Under the pieces are notes generated by a model, which did no database searches, was not told the origin of the DNA, and was given only the letters and a program-made list of their open reading frames with translations. A stretch of 64,000 nt of DNA from Tersicoccus phoenicis. Lineage in GTDB: Bacteria > Actinomycetota > Actinomycetes > Actinomycetales > Micrococcaceae. Position numbers and translations under genes: made by a program. Positions 1-8,639 of the stretch are shown here, piece by piece; position 1 is the stretch's first letter; every line of letters starts with the position of its first letter. The stretch is taken from the NCBI RefSeq assembly GCF_001968835.1, contig NZ_MRDE01000063.1, positions 1-64,000 on the forward strand, given 5' to 3'.

Positions 1-287
<287 letters not shown>

Positions 288-456
288 ACACACCCCCCGG
301 GGGTGTGGTCAGAATACAAGCTCTGCTCCGCGTCCACCATGCAGCTCCCGAACCACAAACCCCTCACCCCGGAACCCGGGGCGGGCGGGAACACCAGGGA
401 AGCAACCGGACACCAGCCGGTGTCCCAACACGTCACCCCAGAAACGGGGGAATAGC
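288..456 (+). other. 23S-5S rRNA spacer
   Basis: About 170 bases separate the two rRNA genes. The spacer starts with a GC-rich inverted repeat (289-295 with 301-307, seven base pairs), which could be a processing stem at the 23S 3' end. No tRNA fold was seen. The short open frames crossing this segment have no coding character. Confidence 0.6.
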
Positions 457-575
457 GTTACGGCGGCCATAGCGTGGGGGAAACGCCCGGACCCATCCCG
501 AACCCGGAAGCTAAGACCCACTGCGCCGATGGTACTGCACTCGTGAGGGTGTGGGAGAGTAGGACACCGCCGGAC
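457..575 (+). rRNA. rrf: 5S ribosomal RNA
   Basis: The segment starts GTTACGGCGGCCATAGCG and ends GGACACCGCCGGAC, so the first and last bases form the closing helix I of 5S rRNA. The internal CCCGAACCCGGAAGCTAAG block (loop B and helix III region) is typical of actinobacterial 5S. At about 119 bases the length is normal. The ends are set by helix pairing and may be off by a base or two. Confidence 0.95.
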
Positions 576-585
576 AACCAGTAAC

Positions 586-635
586 CGGACGACCCGGGCC
601 ACCCGCAACGACGCGGAAACGGCCCGGGTCATCCG
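586..635 (+). terminator. rRNA operon terminator hairpin
   Basis: A perfect ten-base stem (GACCCGGGCC at 591-600 with GGCCCGGGTC at 621-630) is extended by four more pairs (586-589 with 632-635) across one mismatch. There is no T-run, as is usual for actinobacterial intrinsic terminators. It lies 11 bases after the 5S gene. Confidence 0.7.
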
Positions 636-730
636 ACGTTAACCGTCTCTTCGCAGCTGTAACAGCAGGGCTCGAACGCGACCGTGCGGCGCCCGTGCAC
701 CACGATGACGTAACGCCAGCATGCTGTCGG

Positions 731-760
731 ATGACTTCCGCCCGTCCGGGTCCCTACACT
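731..760 (+). promoter_or_regulatory. candidate promoter of the acetyltransferase gene
   Basis: ATGACT (731-736, four of six matches to TTGACA) and TACACT (755-760) are 18 bases apart, about 60 bases before the chosen ATG at 821. This is a motif match only. Confidence 0.45.
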
Positions 761-820
761 CCTGGTGACAGGCGGACGTGGGTGTCCGCACCGAGGCAGG
801 CATCGGCTGGAAGGGCGACC

Positions 821-1333
821 ATGGCAGGAACCATCACGCTGACCGCGCAGACCGTACCGCTGGAGCGTGAGCCCGGGGTGACGACGCGACCCGTCGAGGA
901 GGGGGACATTCCGGTTCTGGGTCAGCTGTTCTTCTCCTCCTATGCGGACAGCCGGCCCTGGACCGAGGACGAGGCGACCGCCGACGTGCGGAAGGTCTAC
1001 GCCGACGAGTTCGGCCGTTTCCTGCGGGATGCTTCGCTCGTGGTGCCGGACGGTGACGGCAGGCCCGTGGCGGCGCTGCTGGTCGTCGACGGATTCCCGG
1101 ACGCCGCGCTGCCGGATGTGCCGTTCGTGCTCGAGCTCTTCACCCATCCGGACCATCGGCGCAAGGGCTATGCCGAGGAGCTGGTCCGCCAGTCCCTGGC
1201 GAAGCTGGCCGAGGCGGGGTACGAGCAGGTCGCGCTGCGGATCAGCGAGGACAACGCAGCCGCACTCGCCCTCTACCTGACGCTGGACTTCCAGCGCTGG
1301 GATCCCGCGGCGGACGGTGACATCGACTACTGA
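821..1333 (+). CDS. GNAT family N-acetyltransferase
   Basis: A 170-residue protein with a GNAT fold. After the N-terminal strands comes the acetyl-CoA pyrophosphate loop, motif A, seen as HPDHRRKGYAEELV with R-R-K-G-Y-A at about residues 113-118, and then a C-terminal ALALYLTLDFQRW segment typical of motif B. It should transfer an acetyl group from acetyl-CoA to an amine; the substrate cannot be told. The ATG at 821 was chosen because GGAAGG lies just before it and the family begins close to this point; an in-frame ATG at 695 would add 42 low-complexity residues. It stands alone between the rRNA terminator and the convergent dnaE2 gene. Confidence 0.8.
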   Translation: MAGTITLTAQTVPLEREPGVTTRPVEEGDIPVLGQLFFSSYADSRPWTEDEATADVRKVYADEFGRFLRDASLVVPDGDGRPVAALLVVDGFPDAALPDVPFVLELFTHPDHRRKGYAEELVRQSLAKLAEAGYEQVALRISEDNAAALALYLTLDFQRWDPAADGDIDY

Positions 1334-1413
1334 GCAGCGTCGACCACCGACCGCCGCCCAGCACTGATCGGTACGGACTGCGGGTAGGCACGCGTCACGT
1401 CGGTGGGACCGGG

Positions 1414-4400
1414 TCAGTGGAAGTCACGTGAGGAGAGGCGCAGGGACAGTGGCAGCGGTTCGAGCCGGTCGGCCACCAGGTTCGTGACTCCCTCCGGGGA
1501 CCGTTCCAGCACCCCGCGGACGATCATCGCCTTCGCATCGCGCGCGGTCCGCCGGTAGCGGGTCCACACCCCGACGCTGCAGATCACGTTGAGGATGCCC
1601 GTCTCGTCCTCCAGGTTGAGGAAGGTGATGCCCTGGGCGGTCTGCGGTCGCTGCCGATGGGTGACGATCCCGCAGACCTCGACCCGCCGGCCGGGCTCCG
1701 CCCGCTGCAGGTGAGCCGCCCGGAACACGCCCCGCTCGTCCAACCGGGCCCGCAGGTGCGCGACGGGATGGTCGTCGGTGCTGAGCCCGGTCGCCCACAG
1801 GTCGTCCGCCACCGTCTCTGCCGCGGACGGCGCGTCGAACAACGGCAGCTGCAGCGGGACCGCGGTGCCCGGAAGCTGTCCGTCCCGCTCGCCGGCCGCA
1901 TGCCCGGCCTGCCAGAGCGCCTCCCGCCGGTTCAGGCCCCAGCCGGCGAAGGCGCCCGCGGTGGCCAGTGCCTCGAGCTGCTCGGTGCTCATCGTCACCC
2001 GCCGCGCCAGCTCCGTCATGTCCTGGTAAGGGCCGCCGGCGTCGCGCTCGGCCACGATCCGCGCGGCCAGGTCCTTGCCGATGCCGGTGATTCCGGCCAG
2101 GCCCAGCCGGACCGCCAACGCCCCGTCGCGCCGGTGGTCGGCCGAGGCGTCGCGAGCGTTCGGATCGAACGGGCCCACTGCCGGCTGGGTGAACGCCAGG
2201 CACGCGGCCCGGCCGCCTGATTCCCGGCCGCCTGATTCCGGACTGGCGCCGGCGGTGACGCCGTCGATGGGCTCCATCCCGGCGTCGACCCCGGACCGGG
2301 CGATGTCGGGGCGGAGGAACCGGACCCCGTGCCGGCGGGCGTCGGCCACCAGCGTGTGCGGGGAGTAGAAGCCCATGGGCTGGGCCCGCAGCAGCGACGC
2401 GGTGAACACCCCCGGGTAGTGCAGTTTGATCCAGGAACTGGCGTACACCAGCACGCCGAAGGACAGGCTGTGGCTCTCCGCGAAACCGAAGTTCGCGAAC
2501 GCCTGGATCTTGTCGTACAGGACGTCGGCGGCCTCCCCGGTGATCCCGTTGCGAGCCATGCCCGCGTACAGCTTCTCCCGCAGCGTCTCGATCTTCTCCC
2601 GGCCGCGCTTGGAGCCCATGGCCCGGCGCAGCAGGTCAGCGTCCTCGGCCGAGCAGTCACCGATCGCCATGGCCATCTGCATCACCTGCTCCTGGAACAG
2701 CGGCACCCCCAGCGTGCGTTCCAGCACCGGAACGGTCCGCTCGTGCGGGTAGGTGACCGGCTCGGCACCCGACCGACGCCGGATGTAGGGATGCACGGCT
2801 CCGCCCTGGATCGGCCCGGGCCGGATCAACGCGATCTCGATCACCAGGTCGTAGAACCGACGGGGTCGCAGCCGCGGCAACGTCCCCATCTGGGCGCGGC
2901 TCTCCACCTGGAACACCCCGATCGAATCCGCCCGGCACAGCATGTCGTAGACGGCGGCCTCCTCCCGGGGGATGGTCTCGATCGTCCACGTCTCGCCCAG
3001 GTGCGCCGCGATCGCCTCGAACGCGTACTGCAGTGCGGCGAGCATGCCCAGGCCCAGCAGGTCGAATTTGACCAGTCCCATCCATTCGCAGTCGTCCTTG
3101 TCCCACTGCAGCACTGTCCGGTCCGCCATCCGAGCGCGCTCGATCGGCACCACCTCCCCGACGGGCCGGTCGGTCAACACCATCCCCCCGGAATGGATGC
3201 CGAGGTGCCGAGGGAAGCCCAGCACCGATTCGGCCAGGTCGAGGACGTGCTCGGGGATCTCGACGTCGGCGGCCTCGCGCAGGGATCCCCACCGCTCCAC
3301 CTGCTTGGACCAGGCGTCCTGTTGCCCCGTGCTGTACCCGAGGGCCTTGGCCATGTCCCGGACGGCGTTCTTCGGCCGGTAGGTGACCACGTTGGCCACC
3401 TGCGCGGCGTTGCGCCGGCCGTACTTGCCGTAGACGTACTGAATCACCTCCTCCCGTCGGTTCGAGTCGAAGTCGACGTCGATGTCCGGCTCCTCCTGCC
3501 GCAGGCTGGACAGGAACCGCTGGAACGGCAGGTCGTAGAAGATCGAGTCGACGGCGGTGATGCCCAGCACGTAGCACACCGCCGAGTTCGCCGCGCTGCC
3601 CCGGCCCTGGCAGAGGATGCCGCGGGAGCGGGCGAACCGGACGATGTCGTGGACGATCAGGAAGTAACCCGGGAAGTCCTTGGCCTCGATCACCGCCAGC
3701 TCCGCCTCCAGCCGCTCGGTGACGGCGGCGTCCGCATCGGGGTAGACCGTCTCGGCTCCGACCTGGACCAGTTCGCGCAGCCACGACATGGGGGTGTGCC
3801 CGTCCGGGACGTCCTGGCGAGGCAGCCGTGGCCGGGCGGCGCGCAATTCGAACGCCAGTTCCTCGGCCAGCTCGACGGTCGCGGCCACGGCGCCGGGGTA
3901 GCGGGCGAACCGCCGCGCCATCTCCGTCCCGCTGCGCAGGTGGGCGCCGTCCGACCCCGGCAGCCAGCCGTCCAGCTCGTCCAGGCTGCGTCGGGCTCGC
4001 ACCGCGGCCACTGTGGTGGCCAGCGGGAACTGCTCCTCGGTCGCGTAGTGCACGGCGTTGGTGGCCACGCAGCGCAGATCCAGCCGGGCGGCCAGCCCGG
4101 CGAGCACGTCATTGTGGGTGCTGTCCGCGGGGCCGCCGTGGTCGAGGAGTTCGACGACGACGTTGCGCTGCCCGAACAACTCCACCAGGCGACGCAGTGC
4201 CGTCTCGGCCGCGGCCGGCCCGCCGTCGGTCAGGGCGCGCCGGACCGCCCCCTTGCGGCACCCGGTCAGGATCACCCAGTGCCCACCGGCGACTTCAGCC
4301 AGGGCGGCCAGGTCGTGGACCGGTCGCCCCTTCTGCGCGTCCGCGGCCAGGTGGGCGGAGGTCAGTGCCCTGGCCAGCCGGTGATAGCCCTCCTCGCCAC

Positions 4401-4875
4401 GGGCCAGGACCAACAGGTGTTCCCCGTGCGGGTCGGGCTCCCCGTTCTGCGGGCCGGGCAGGCCGAGGGAGAGCTCGGCGCCGAAGACGGTGCGCAGCCC
4501 GTGCGCCTCGGCGGCCTCGGCCATCCGCACGATCCCGTACAGACCGTCGTGGTCCGTCAGCGCCAGGGCGTTCAGTCCGAGCCGGACGGCCTCCTCGACC
4601 AGCTGTTCGGGAGAGGACGCCCCATCGAGGAAGCTGTAGCTGGAGTGGGCGTGCAGCTCGGCGTACGCCACTGCCGACCCCGCGGCCGTGGTCCTCCCGC
4701 CGAGCGGGGCCGGCGGTGTGTAGGGGCCCCGCTTGCGGGAGAAGGCCGGTCCGTCCCCGCCGTCGGGCCGCTGCCCGGCGCCGGGACGCGGGCGCAGGCT
4801 GGACCGCTGGCCGGGGCGGTCGGAGAGCGCGCGCTCGAGGTCCCGCCACGGGATCGGGGGATTACGCCACCCCAT
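1414..4875 (-). CDS. dnaE2: error-prone DNA polymerase DnaE2/ImuC
   Basis: A C-family polymerase of 1153 residues used for damage-induced translesion synthesis. The start MGWRNPPIPWRDLE is characteristic of actinobacterial DnaE2. A PHP domain follows (H75-A-H77, LTDHDGLYG), then the polymerase domain with catalytic aspartates in PDIDVDFD (D464, D466, D468), and a C-terminal OB fold (VCGIVTHRQRPQTAQG). The length slightly exceeds the usual 1050-1100 residues because of the proline-rich N-terminus and a linker holding a duplicated ESGGR. The ATG at 4875 has AAGGACGG before it. It is the last gene of the imuA-imuB-dnaE2 cassette, separated from imuB by a tandem repeat, so it is probably co-transcribed under LexA control. 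Confidence 0.95.
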   Translation of the reverse strand: MGWRNPPIPWRDLERALSDRPGQRSSLRPRPGAGQRPDGGDGPAFSRKRGPYTPPAPLGGRTTAAGSAVAYAELHAHSSYSFLDGASSPEQLVEEAVRLGLNALALTDHDGLYGIVRMAEAAEAHGLRTVFGAELSLGLPGPQNGEPDPHGEHLLVLARGEEGYHRLARALTSAHLAADAQKGRPVHDLAALAEVAGGHWVILTGCRKGAVRRALTDGGPAAAETALRRLVELFGQRNVVVELLDHGGPADSTHNDVLAGLAARLDLRCVATNAVHYATEEQFPLATTVAAVRARRSLDELDGWLPGSDGAHLRSGTEMARRFARYPGAVAATVELAEELAFELRAARPRLPRQDVPDGHTPMSWLRELVQVGAETVYPDADAAVTERLEAELAVIEAKDFPGYFLIVHDIVRFARSRGILCQGRGSAANSAVCYVLGITAVDSIFYDLPFQRFLSSLRQEEPDIDVDFDSNRREEVIQYVYGKYGRRNAAQVANVVTYRPKNAVRDMAKALGYSTGQQDAWSKQVERWGSLREAADVEIPEHVLDLAESVLGFPRHLGIHSGGMVLTDRPVGEVVPIERARMADRTVLQWDKDDCEWMGLVKFDLLGLGMLAALQYAFEAIAAHLGETWTIETIPREEAAVYDMLCRADSIGVFQVESRAQMGTLPRLRPRRFYDLVIEIALIRPGPIQGGAVHPYIRRRSGAEPVTYPHERTVPVLERTLGVPLFQEQVMQMAMAIGDCSAEDADLLRRAMGSKRGREKIETLREKLYAGMARNGITGEAADVLYDKIQAFANFGFAESHSLSFGVLVYASSWIKLHYPGVFTASLLRAQPMGFYSPHTLVADARRHGVRFLRPDIARSGVDAGMEPIDGVTAGASPESGGRESGGRAACLAFTQPAVGPFDPNARDASADHRRDGALAVRLGLAGITGIGKDLAARIVAERDAGGPYQDMTELARRVTMSTEQLEALATAGAFAGWGLNRREALWQAGHAAGERDGQLPGTAVPLQLPLFDAPSAAETVADDLWATGLSTDDHPVAHLRARLDERGVFRAAHLQRAEPGRRVEVCGIVTHRQRPQTAQGITFLNLEDETGILNVICSVGVWTRYRRTARDAKAMIVRGVLERSPEGVTNLVADRLEPLPLSLRLSSRDFH
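2210..2239. repeat. 15-bp in-frame tandem duplication inside dnaE2
   Basis: Two perfect copies of CGGCCGCCTGATTCC (2210-2224 and 2225-2239) encode ESGGR twice in the linker between the polymerase core and the C-terminal domains of DnaE2. The reading frame is kept. Confidence 0.9.
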
Positions 4876-4915
4876 GTCCGTCCTTCTTCCTTCCCCGGTC
4901 TTCCCGGTCCACGCG

Positions 4916-5030
4916 CTACCGCGTGGACCCGGCTACCGCGTGGACCCGGCTACCGCGTGGGCCCGGCTACCGCGTGGACCGGGCTACCGCGTGGACCGGG
5001 CTCGGTCGTACCGGGCTCAGTCGTACCGGG
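4916..5030. repeat. tandem repeat between imuB and dnaE2 (five 17-bp units, two 15-bp units)
   Basis: Five head-to-tail units of CTACCGCGTGGACCCGG (4916-4932, 4933-4949, 4950-4966, 4967-4983, 4984-5000) differ at one or two positions only. Two 15-bp units ending GTCGTACCGGG follow (5001-5015, 5016-5030); the last one provides the final RYD codons and stop of imuB. The array fills almost the whole gap between imuB and the ribosome binding site of dnaE2. Confidence 0.92.
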
Positions 5031-6660
5031 CCTCGGCCCACCACAGGGACCCGGTGGTGACCAGCAGCCAGGCTGCCGACGTCTCGTCGACCACCTGCAC
5101 CCGATCGACCCGCCGTTTCCGGTCGGCGTCCCACCAGCGCTGCCGCACCGGCCAGGGGCCGGCCCACGCCAGCACCGCCCGAGTCGTCCCGGCGCCGTCG
5201 GGGTCCAGCCGGTCGGGGGCAGCGGAGAGCTCCCCCCGACCACCCGCCAGCACCGGCCGGCCGGCGCCGTCGAGCAGCAGCACCGGATGCAGTCGGTCGA
5301 ACACGGTGGCCGGCGCGGGACCGGGCAGCGCGCCCGGCCAGGGCCGGGACGCCTCGGTGTGCACCGGGGTCGGCACCGCGTCTCCCCACGGCACCAGCAC
5401 GCGGCGCTCGTCCAGCAGCCGGCCGCCCCCGGTGACCGCGGTGAGCACGCCCCGGCGCCCGAGCATCGACTGGATCCGGGTCAGCCCGTGATTCACGTGC
5501 TCGTCCACCCCGGCACCCCACAACCCGTCCCCGGCCTGCCCGATGGGCTCGGTACGCTCCGGACTGAGCCGCACCCGGGCCACGGGCTGCTCGAGCCGGC
5601 CGGATGCCGGGCCCGACCCGGAGGCGACCTCGCCTTCGAGTTGCCAGCGGATCCGGTCGGTGATGTCCCCCGCGGTGAAGTGCCGGGGATGGGTCCAGGA
5701 GCGCTCCGAGGCGACCCCGTCCTCACCCGTGAGCGTCAGGTGGATCCGGGTGCACACCAACCCCGCGTCGGCCAGGGTGGAGACGGCGTCCTCGGCCGCC
5801 ACCCGGAACGCAAAGGCCACCTGATCCGCCCGCATCAGCGGTGGCTCGAATTCCGCCACCCGGTCGAAGTCCTGGGGTGGGGTGCGGGCGACCACGGTCC
5901 GAGGATCGGTCCCGGCGGCCCACCGGTGCAGCCGCACCCCGGCCGCACCGAACCGGTCCCGGACCGCGGCTGCGTCCATGGCGGCGAAGTCACCCAGGGT
6001 GTGCCGACCCAGCCGACGCAGCAGGGACACCAGGATGGTATCCGGGAGCACGCCGACGGGCAACGGGGCCAGGAACGCGGCGGAACGGCCGGCGGGGACG
6101 ATGACCAGGGGCACGTCGTCCGTGGCCCGGTCGGCGGCCTGCAGCGCCGCGAACAGGGTGTCCGCGATCCCAATCCGACCCGGGACATGAACTCCGTCCA
6201 GCACCCGCAACAGGGACCGTCCCGCTTCCTCCTCGGTGCCGTGATAGCGGCGCACTCCCCGGGCCCGCAGCGCGCAGCACCCCGGTTCGATGATCTGCAC
6301 CGCGGGGCTGACCTCCTCGAGTGCCTTGACCACCGGCTCGAACGCCTGCTGATCGGCGCCGGGTTCCCAGCCGGCGACGGCCAGGTCCGGGCACCGGGAC
6401 TGAGCGTCCCGCAGGCGTTGACCGGGCAGCACCCCCTCCCGCTCGGCCTCCGCCGAGGCCGCGGCCACGCGGCCACGATCGATGACGGCCGCCGGCCCGG
6501 AACCGGGCAGTCGGCCGGTGCCACGGGCGGACACGATCGGCCAGCGCGGGCTGAGCACCACGACCACCCGTTCGCTGCCGCCGCTGCTGCCGATGCCGGT
6601 ACGGGCCGGGTCGGTGTGATTCCAGCCGGTGCCGTGCTGTGCTGATGACGTCGAGCTCAT
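5017..6660 (-). CDS. imuB: ImuB, Y-family polymerase-like mutasome protein
   Basis: A Y-family polymerase relative of 547 residues that acts as the scaffold joining the sliding clamp, ImuA and DnaE2 in the SOS mutasome. The palm-equivalent N-terminus reads VVVVLSPRWPIVSARG, without the metal-binding Asp of active Y-family enzymes. The second acidic motif (SVDEAFLD in DinB) is IIEPGCCALR, so the protein is expected to be catalytically dead, as is known for ImuB. The C-terminal half holds the little finger and the ImuB-specific tail with RQRWWDADRKRRVDRVQV. The ATG at 6660 follows the imuA stop by one base (TGACATG) and has GGCGGGA before it; an upstream in-frame ATG at 6798 would run inside imuA. 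Confidence 0.92.
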   Translation of the reverse strand: MSSTSSAQHGTGWNHTDPARTGIGSSGGSERVVVVLSPRWPIVSARGTGRLPGSGPAAVIDRGRVAAASAEAEREGVLPGQRLRDAQSRCPDLAVAGWEPGADQQAFEPVVKALEEVSPAVQIIEPGCCALRARGVRRYHGTEEEAGRSLLRVLDGVHVPGRIGIADTLFAALQAADRATDDVPLVIVPAGRSAAFLAPLPVGVLPDTILVSLLRRLGRHTLGDFAAMDAAAVRDRFGAAGVRLHRWAAGTDPRTVVARTPPQDFDRVAEFEPPLMRADQVAFAFRVAAEDAVSTLADAGLVCTRIHLTLTGEDGVASERSWTHPRHFTAGDITDRIRWQLEGEVASGSGPASGRLEQPVARVRLSPERTEPIGQAGDGLWGAGVDEHVNHGLTRIQSMLGRRGVLTAVTGGGRLLDERRVLVPWGDAVPTPVHTEASRPWPGALPGPAPATVFDRLHPVLLLDGAGRPVLAGGRGELSAAPDRLDPDGAGTTRAVLAWAGPWPVRQRWWDADRKRRVDRVQVVDETSAAWLLVTTGSLWWAEARYD

Positions 6661-6661
6661 G

Positions 6662-7534
6662 TCATCCCGCCCGGCTGGTGCGCCGCCCCCGCGACCGGTC
6701 GAGCGGTGTGGACCGATCCGGTCCGGCCCCCACCACCGCAGTATCCGCCGACGAAGCATCCGCCGACGGGATGCCGGACATGCTCGGCATCGGATCACCC
6801 GTGCCCGGGACCAGGGTGAGTCCCGGACGAGTCGGCCCGCCCAGATCCACCTCGCCGGTGCGCCGGCGCCCTCCGGCCCGCCGATCGAGTACCTCCACGA
6901 GCAGATTCCGGCCGGTGAGGTACCCGTGCCCGGAGCCCAGCCCGGACCACCGGCTGCCGGTCACGCGCAGCGTCGTCTCGGTCTGCGGCCAGGGGTCGAG
7001 CGTGATCATCGTGGCCCGGCGCTGACGCAACCGAGCGTTCAACCGCGCGACGTCACTGCCATCGATGGACGCGGGCGGGACGGCGACCACCACGGAGAGC
7101 ACATCGATCATGGCGGCTGCGACGGCGGCCCACTGCCGTCCGGCGGAGGGCACCAGGATCAACCGCTGCAGGTCGATCCCCAGACCCGCCGCCGCCTCCG
7201 TGCCCAGGTCGGGCAGCCCGAGCACCCCGCACCAGGCGCCGTCCGCGGATGCCCGCGCCATCATGCTCAACGCCAGAGTGGTCGACCCGAGAACGGCGTA
7301 GCTGGATCCCGCGAGCAGTCCCTGCGGCAGCAGGGCCTCGAGCGCACGGGGCACGGGGAAGCGTTGAGCGGCAAGATGAACGGCCTCCAGCTGACGAATC
7401 CTCGACTTCAGCGTCGCCGTGATCGCCGACGTGGCCGCGGGGTCACGCGAGGCGCCTCTCGCCTCGAGCGGCCCCGGATCCGTTCCCGCGCTGCGGGGGC
7501 GACCCGGCGTGGACGGGGCAGCGAGAAGAGACAT
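6662..7534 (-). CDS. imuA: ImuA-type RecA-like mutasome protein
   Basis: A 290-residue protein in the position of ImuA', the accessory factor encoded before imuB. It has a RecA-like core: a degenerate P-loop region around VLGSTTLALSMMARA, then LSVVVAVPP and ARLRQRRATMITL, the arginine-rich strand typical of this family, and a disordered Ala/Ser/Asp-rich tail. It is thought to modulate RecA filaments and help recruit the polymerase. The ATG at 7534 was chosen because a promoter with an embedded LexA box ends six bases before it; the frame is open further upstream, but that would place coding sequence across the operator. imuB begins one base after its stop. Confidence 0.85.
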   Translation of the reverse strand: MSLLAAPSTPGRPRSAGTDPGPLEARGASRDPAATSAITATLKSRIRQLEAVHLAAQRFPVPRALEALLPQGLLAGSSYAVLGSTTLALSMMARASADGAWCGVLGLPDLGTEAAAGLGIDLQRLILVPSAGRQWAAVAAAMIDVLSVVVAVPPASIDGSDVARLNARLRQRRATMITLDPWPQTETTLRVTGSRWSGLGSGHGYLTGRNLLVEVLDRRAGGRRRTGEVDLGGPTRPGLTLVPGTGDPMPSMSGIPSADASSADTAVVGAGPDRSTPLDRSRGRRTSRAG

Positions 7535-7540
7535 GACCCC

Positions 7541-7569
7541 ATGTTCGAACACATGTTCGACTGTGTCAA
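7541..7569 (-). promoter_or_regulatory. imuA promoter, probably leaderless
   Basis: On the minus strand a perfect TTGACA (7569-7564) and GAACAT (7546-7541) are exactly 17 bases apart, and the ATG of imuA begins six bases after the -10 hexamer. The transcript would start at or next to the start codon. The LexA box occupies the spacer. Confidence 0.75.
7545..7560. promoter_or_regulatory. LexA (SOS) box
   Basis: TCGAACACATGTTCGA contains GAAC-N4-GTTC, the LexA box of Gram-positive bacteria and actinobacteria, and the outer TCGAAC/GTTCGA halves are perfectly palindromic. It lies between the -35 and -10 hexamers of imuA, where LexA binding would block polymerase. Induction of imuA-imuB-dnaE2 by DNA damage is inferred. 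Confidence 0.9.
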
Positions 7570-7677
7570 TCGGGCCGATGGGCCTTCGCCCGGGTGACCG
7601 TCCGGCCGGCGGAACCGGTGATGTACGCCCGGTGGAACGGCTGTGGATACGCGTCGGAGCCGACCGGGCGCTGTGGC

Positions 7678-7683
7678 TATACT
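7678..7683 (+). promoter_or_regulatory. candidate -10 element for gcvH
   Basis: TATACT lies about 35 bases before the gcvH ATG. No good -35 hexamer is seen at the right spacing. Confidence 0.5.
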
Positions 7684-7718
7684 CGACGGACCGACCCCCG
7701 GATCGAGGAAGGCGCCCC

Positions 7719-8105
7719 ATGTCCACCATCCCCGAAGAGTTCGGCTACACCGAGGAGCACGAGTGGATCTCCGCGGCGGACGAGCAGACCGTGGTGCGCG
7801 TCGGCATCACCGATTTCGCCCAGCAGGAACTCGGTGACGTCGTCTTCGTCCAGCTGCCCGACGCGGGTACCGCCATCAGCCAGGGAGAGGCGGTGGGGGA
7901 GATCGAATCGACCAAGAGTGTCAGCGAGGTGTTCGCGCCGTTGGACGGGGAGATCGTCGCGCGCAACGAGGCGCTCGAGGACGATCCGGGGCTGGTGAAC
8001 TCCGACCCGTACGGGGAGGGCTGGCTCTTCGATCTGCGGTTGGACGATCCCCAGGCCGTTGACCAGCTGCTCGATGCGGCAGGCTATCGACAACAGGTAG
8101 GCTGA
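7719..8105 (+). CDS. gcvH: glycine cleavage system H protein
   Basis: A 128-residue lipoyl carrier that shuttles the aminomethyl group of glycine between the P, T and L proteins of the glycine cleavage complex. The family start YTEEHEWI is at residues 10-17, and the lipoylated lysine is K66 in the motif EIESTKSVSEV. The C-terminus DPYGEGWLFDL is also typical. The ATG at 7719 is preceded by GAGGAAGG. No other gcv gene is in the window; as in many actinobacteria, gcvH heads a cluster with garA and ftsR, and only a few bases separate the genes, which suggests co-transcription. Confidence 0.97.
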   Translation: MSTIPEEFGYTEEHEWISAADEQTVVRVGITDFAQQELGDVVFVQLPDAGTAISQGEAVGEIESTKSVSEVFAPLDGEIVARNEALEDDPGLVNSDPYGEGWLFDLRLDDPQAVDQLLDAAGYRQQVG

Positions 8106-8112
8106 GAGCACC

Positions 8113-8637
8113 GTGCAGGGCGGAGGAGAGGGGGAACGCAGCATCGTGAACACGCCACGGGAGTCGTCGTTGGACACGACGTCGATCAACGTCGCTCCGG
8201 TCACCGGAGCGCAGCATGTGGTACCCCGGCTCAGCCCCGAGGAGCAGGCCTCCATCGAGGCGCTGCCGGGGGGGTCGGCCCTGCTCATCGCCCACCAGGG
8301 CCCCAATGCGGGGGCCCGATTCCTGCTGGATCAGTCGGTCACCACGGCGGGGCGGCATCCGAACGCCGACATCTTCCTCGATGATGTGACCGTCTCGCGG
8401 CGTCACGTCGAGTTCCGGCGGACCGATGACGGCTTCGATCTCGTCGACAGCCGCAGTCTGAACGGCACCTACGTCAACGGCGACCGGGTGGACCGGGCGA
8501 GGCTGACCTCGGGGGACGAGGTTCGGATCGGCAAATTCCGGCTCACCTTCTATCCTTCCCGGGCCGCCGCGGCTGCCGGCGCCCGAGGAGCCGGCTCGGG
8601 CCCCTCCGCCGTCGAACCGGGTCAGGGCGGATCCTGA
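8113..8637 (+). CDS. garA: FHA-domain regulator GarA/OdhI type
   Basis: A 174-residue cytoplasmic FHA protein. The C-terminal two thirds hold the FHA domain with GRHPNADIFLDDVTVSRRHVEF and SLNGTYVNGDRV, the phosphothreonine-binding loops. The N-terminal tail has the phospho-acceptor motif D21-T22-T23-S24, equivalent to the ETTS motif phosphorylated by PknB/PknG in mycobacteria. In that system GarA/OdhI inhibits 2-oxoglutarate dehydrogenase and glutamate dehydrogenase until it is phosphorylated. The GTG start at 8113 follows gcvH closely; a second in-frame GTG at 8146, after GGAGGAGAGGGGG, would shorten it by 11 residues and is equally plausible. Confidence 0.93.
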   Translation: MQGGGEGERSIVNTPRESSLDTTSINVAPVTGAQHVVPRLSPEEQASIEALPGGSALLIAHQGPNAGARFLLDQSVTTAGRHPNADIFLDDVTVSRRHVEFRRTDDGFDLVDSRSLNGTYVNGDRVDRARLTSGDEVRIGKFRLTFYPSRAAAAAGARGAGSGPSAVEPGQGGS

Positions 8638-8639
8638 GC

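Noticed and set aside
309-632. Open frame on the minus strand over the 5S rRNA gene
   Set aside because: It runs through structural RNA and the rRNA terminator.
4916-5030. CRISPR array
   Set aside because: The units are directly adjacent with no unique spacers, and there are no cas genes.
2329-6645. A 1438-codon open frame on the plus strand, antisense to dnaE2 and imuB
   Set aside because: It mirrors the third-position GC bias of the real genes, lacks any known domain, and the opposite strand encodes clear DnaE2 and ImuB motifs.
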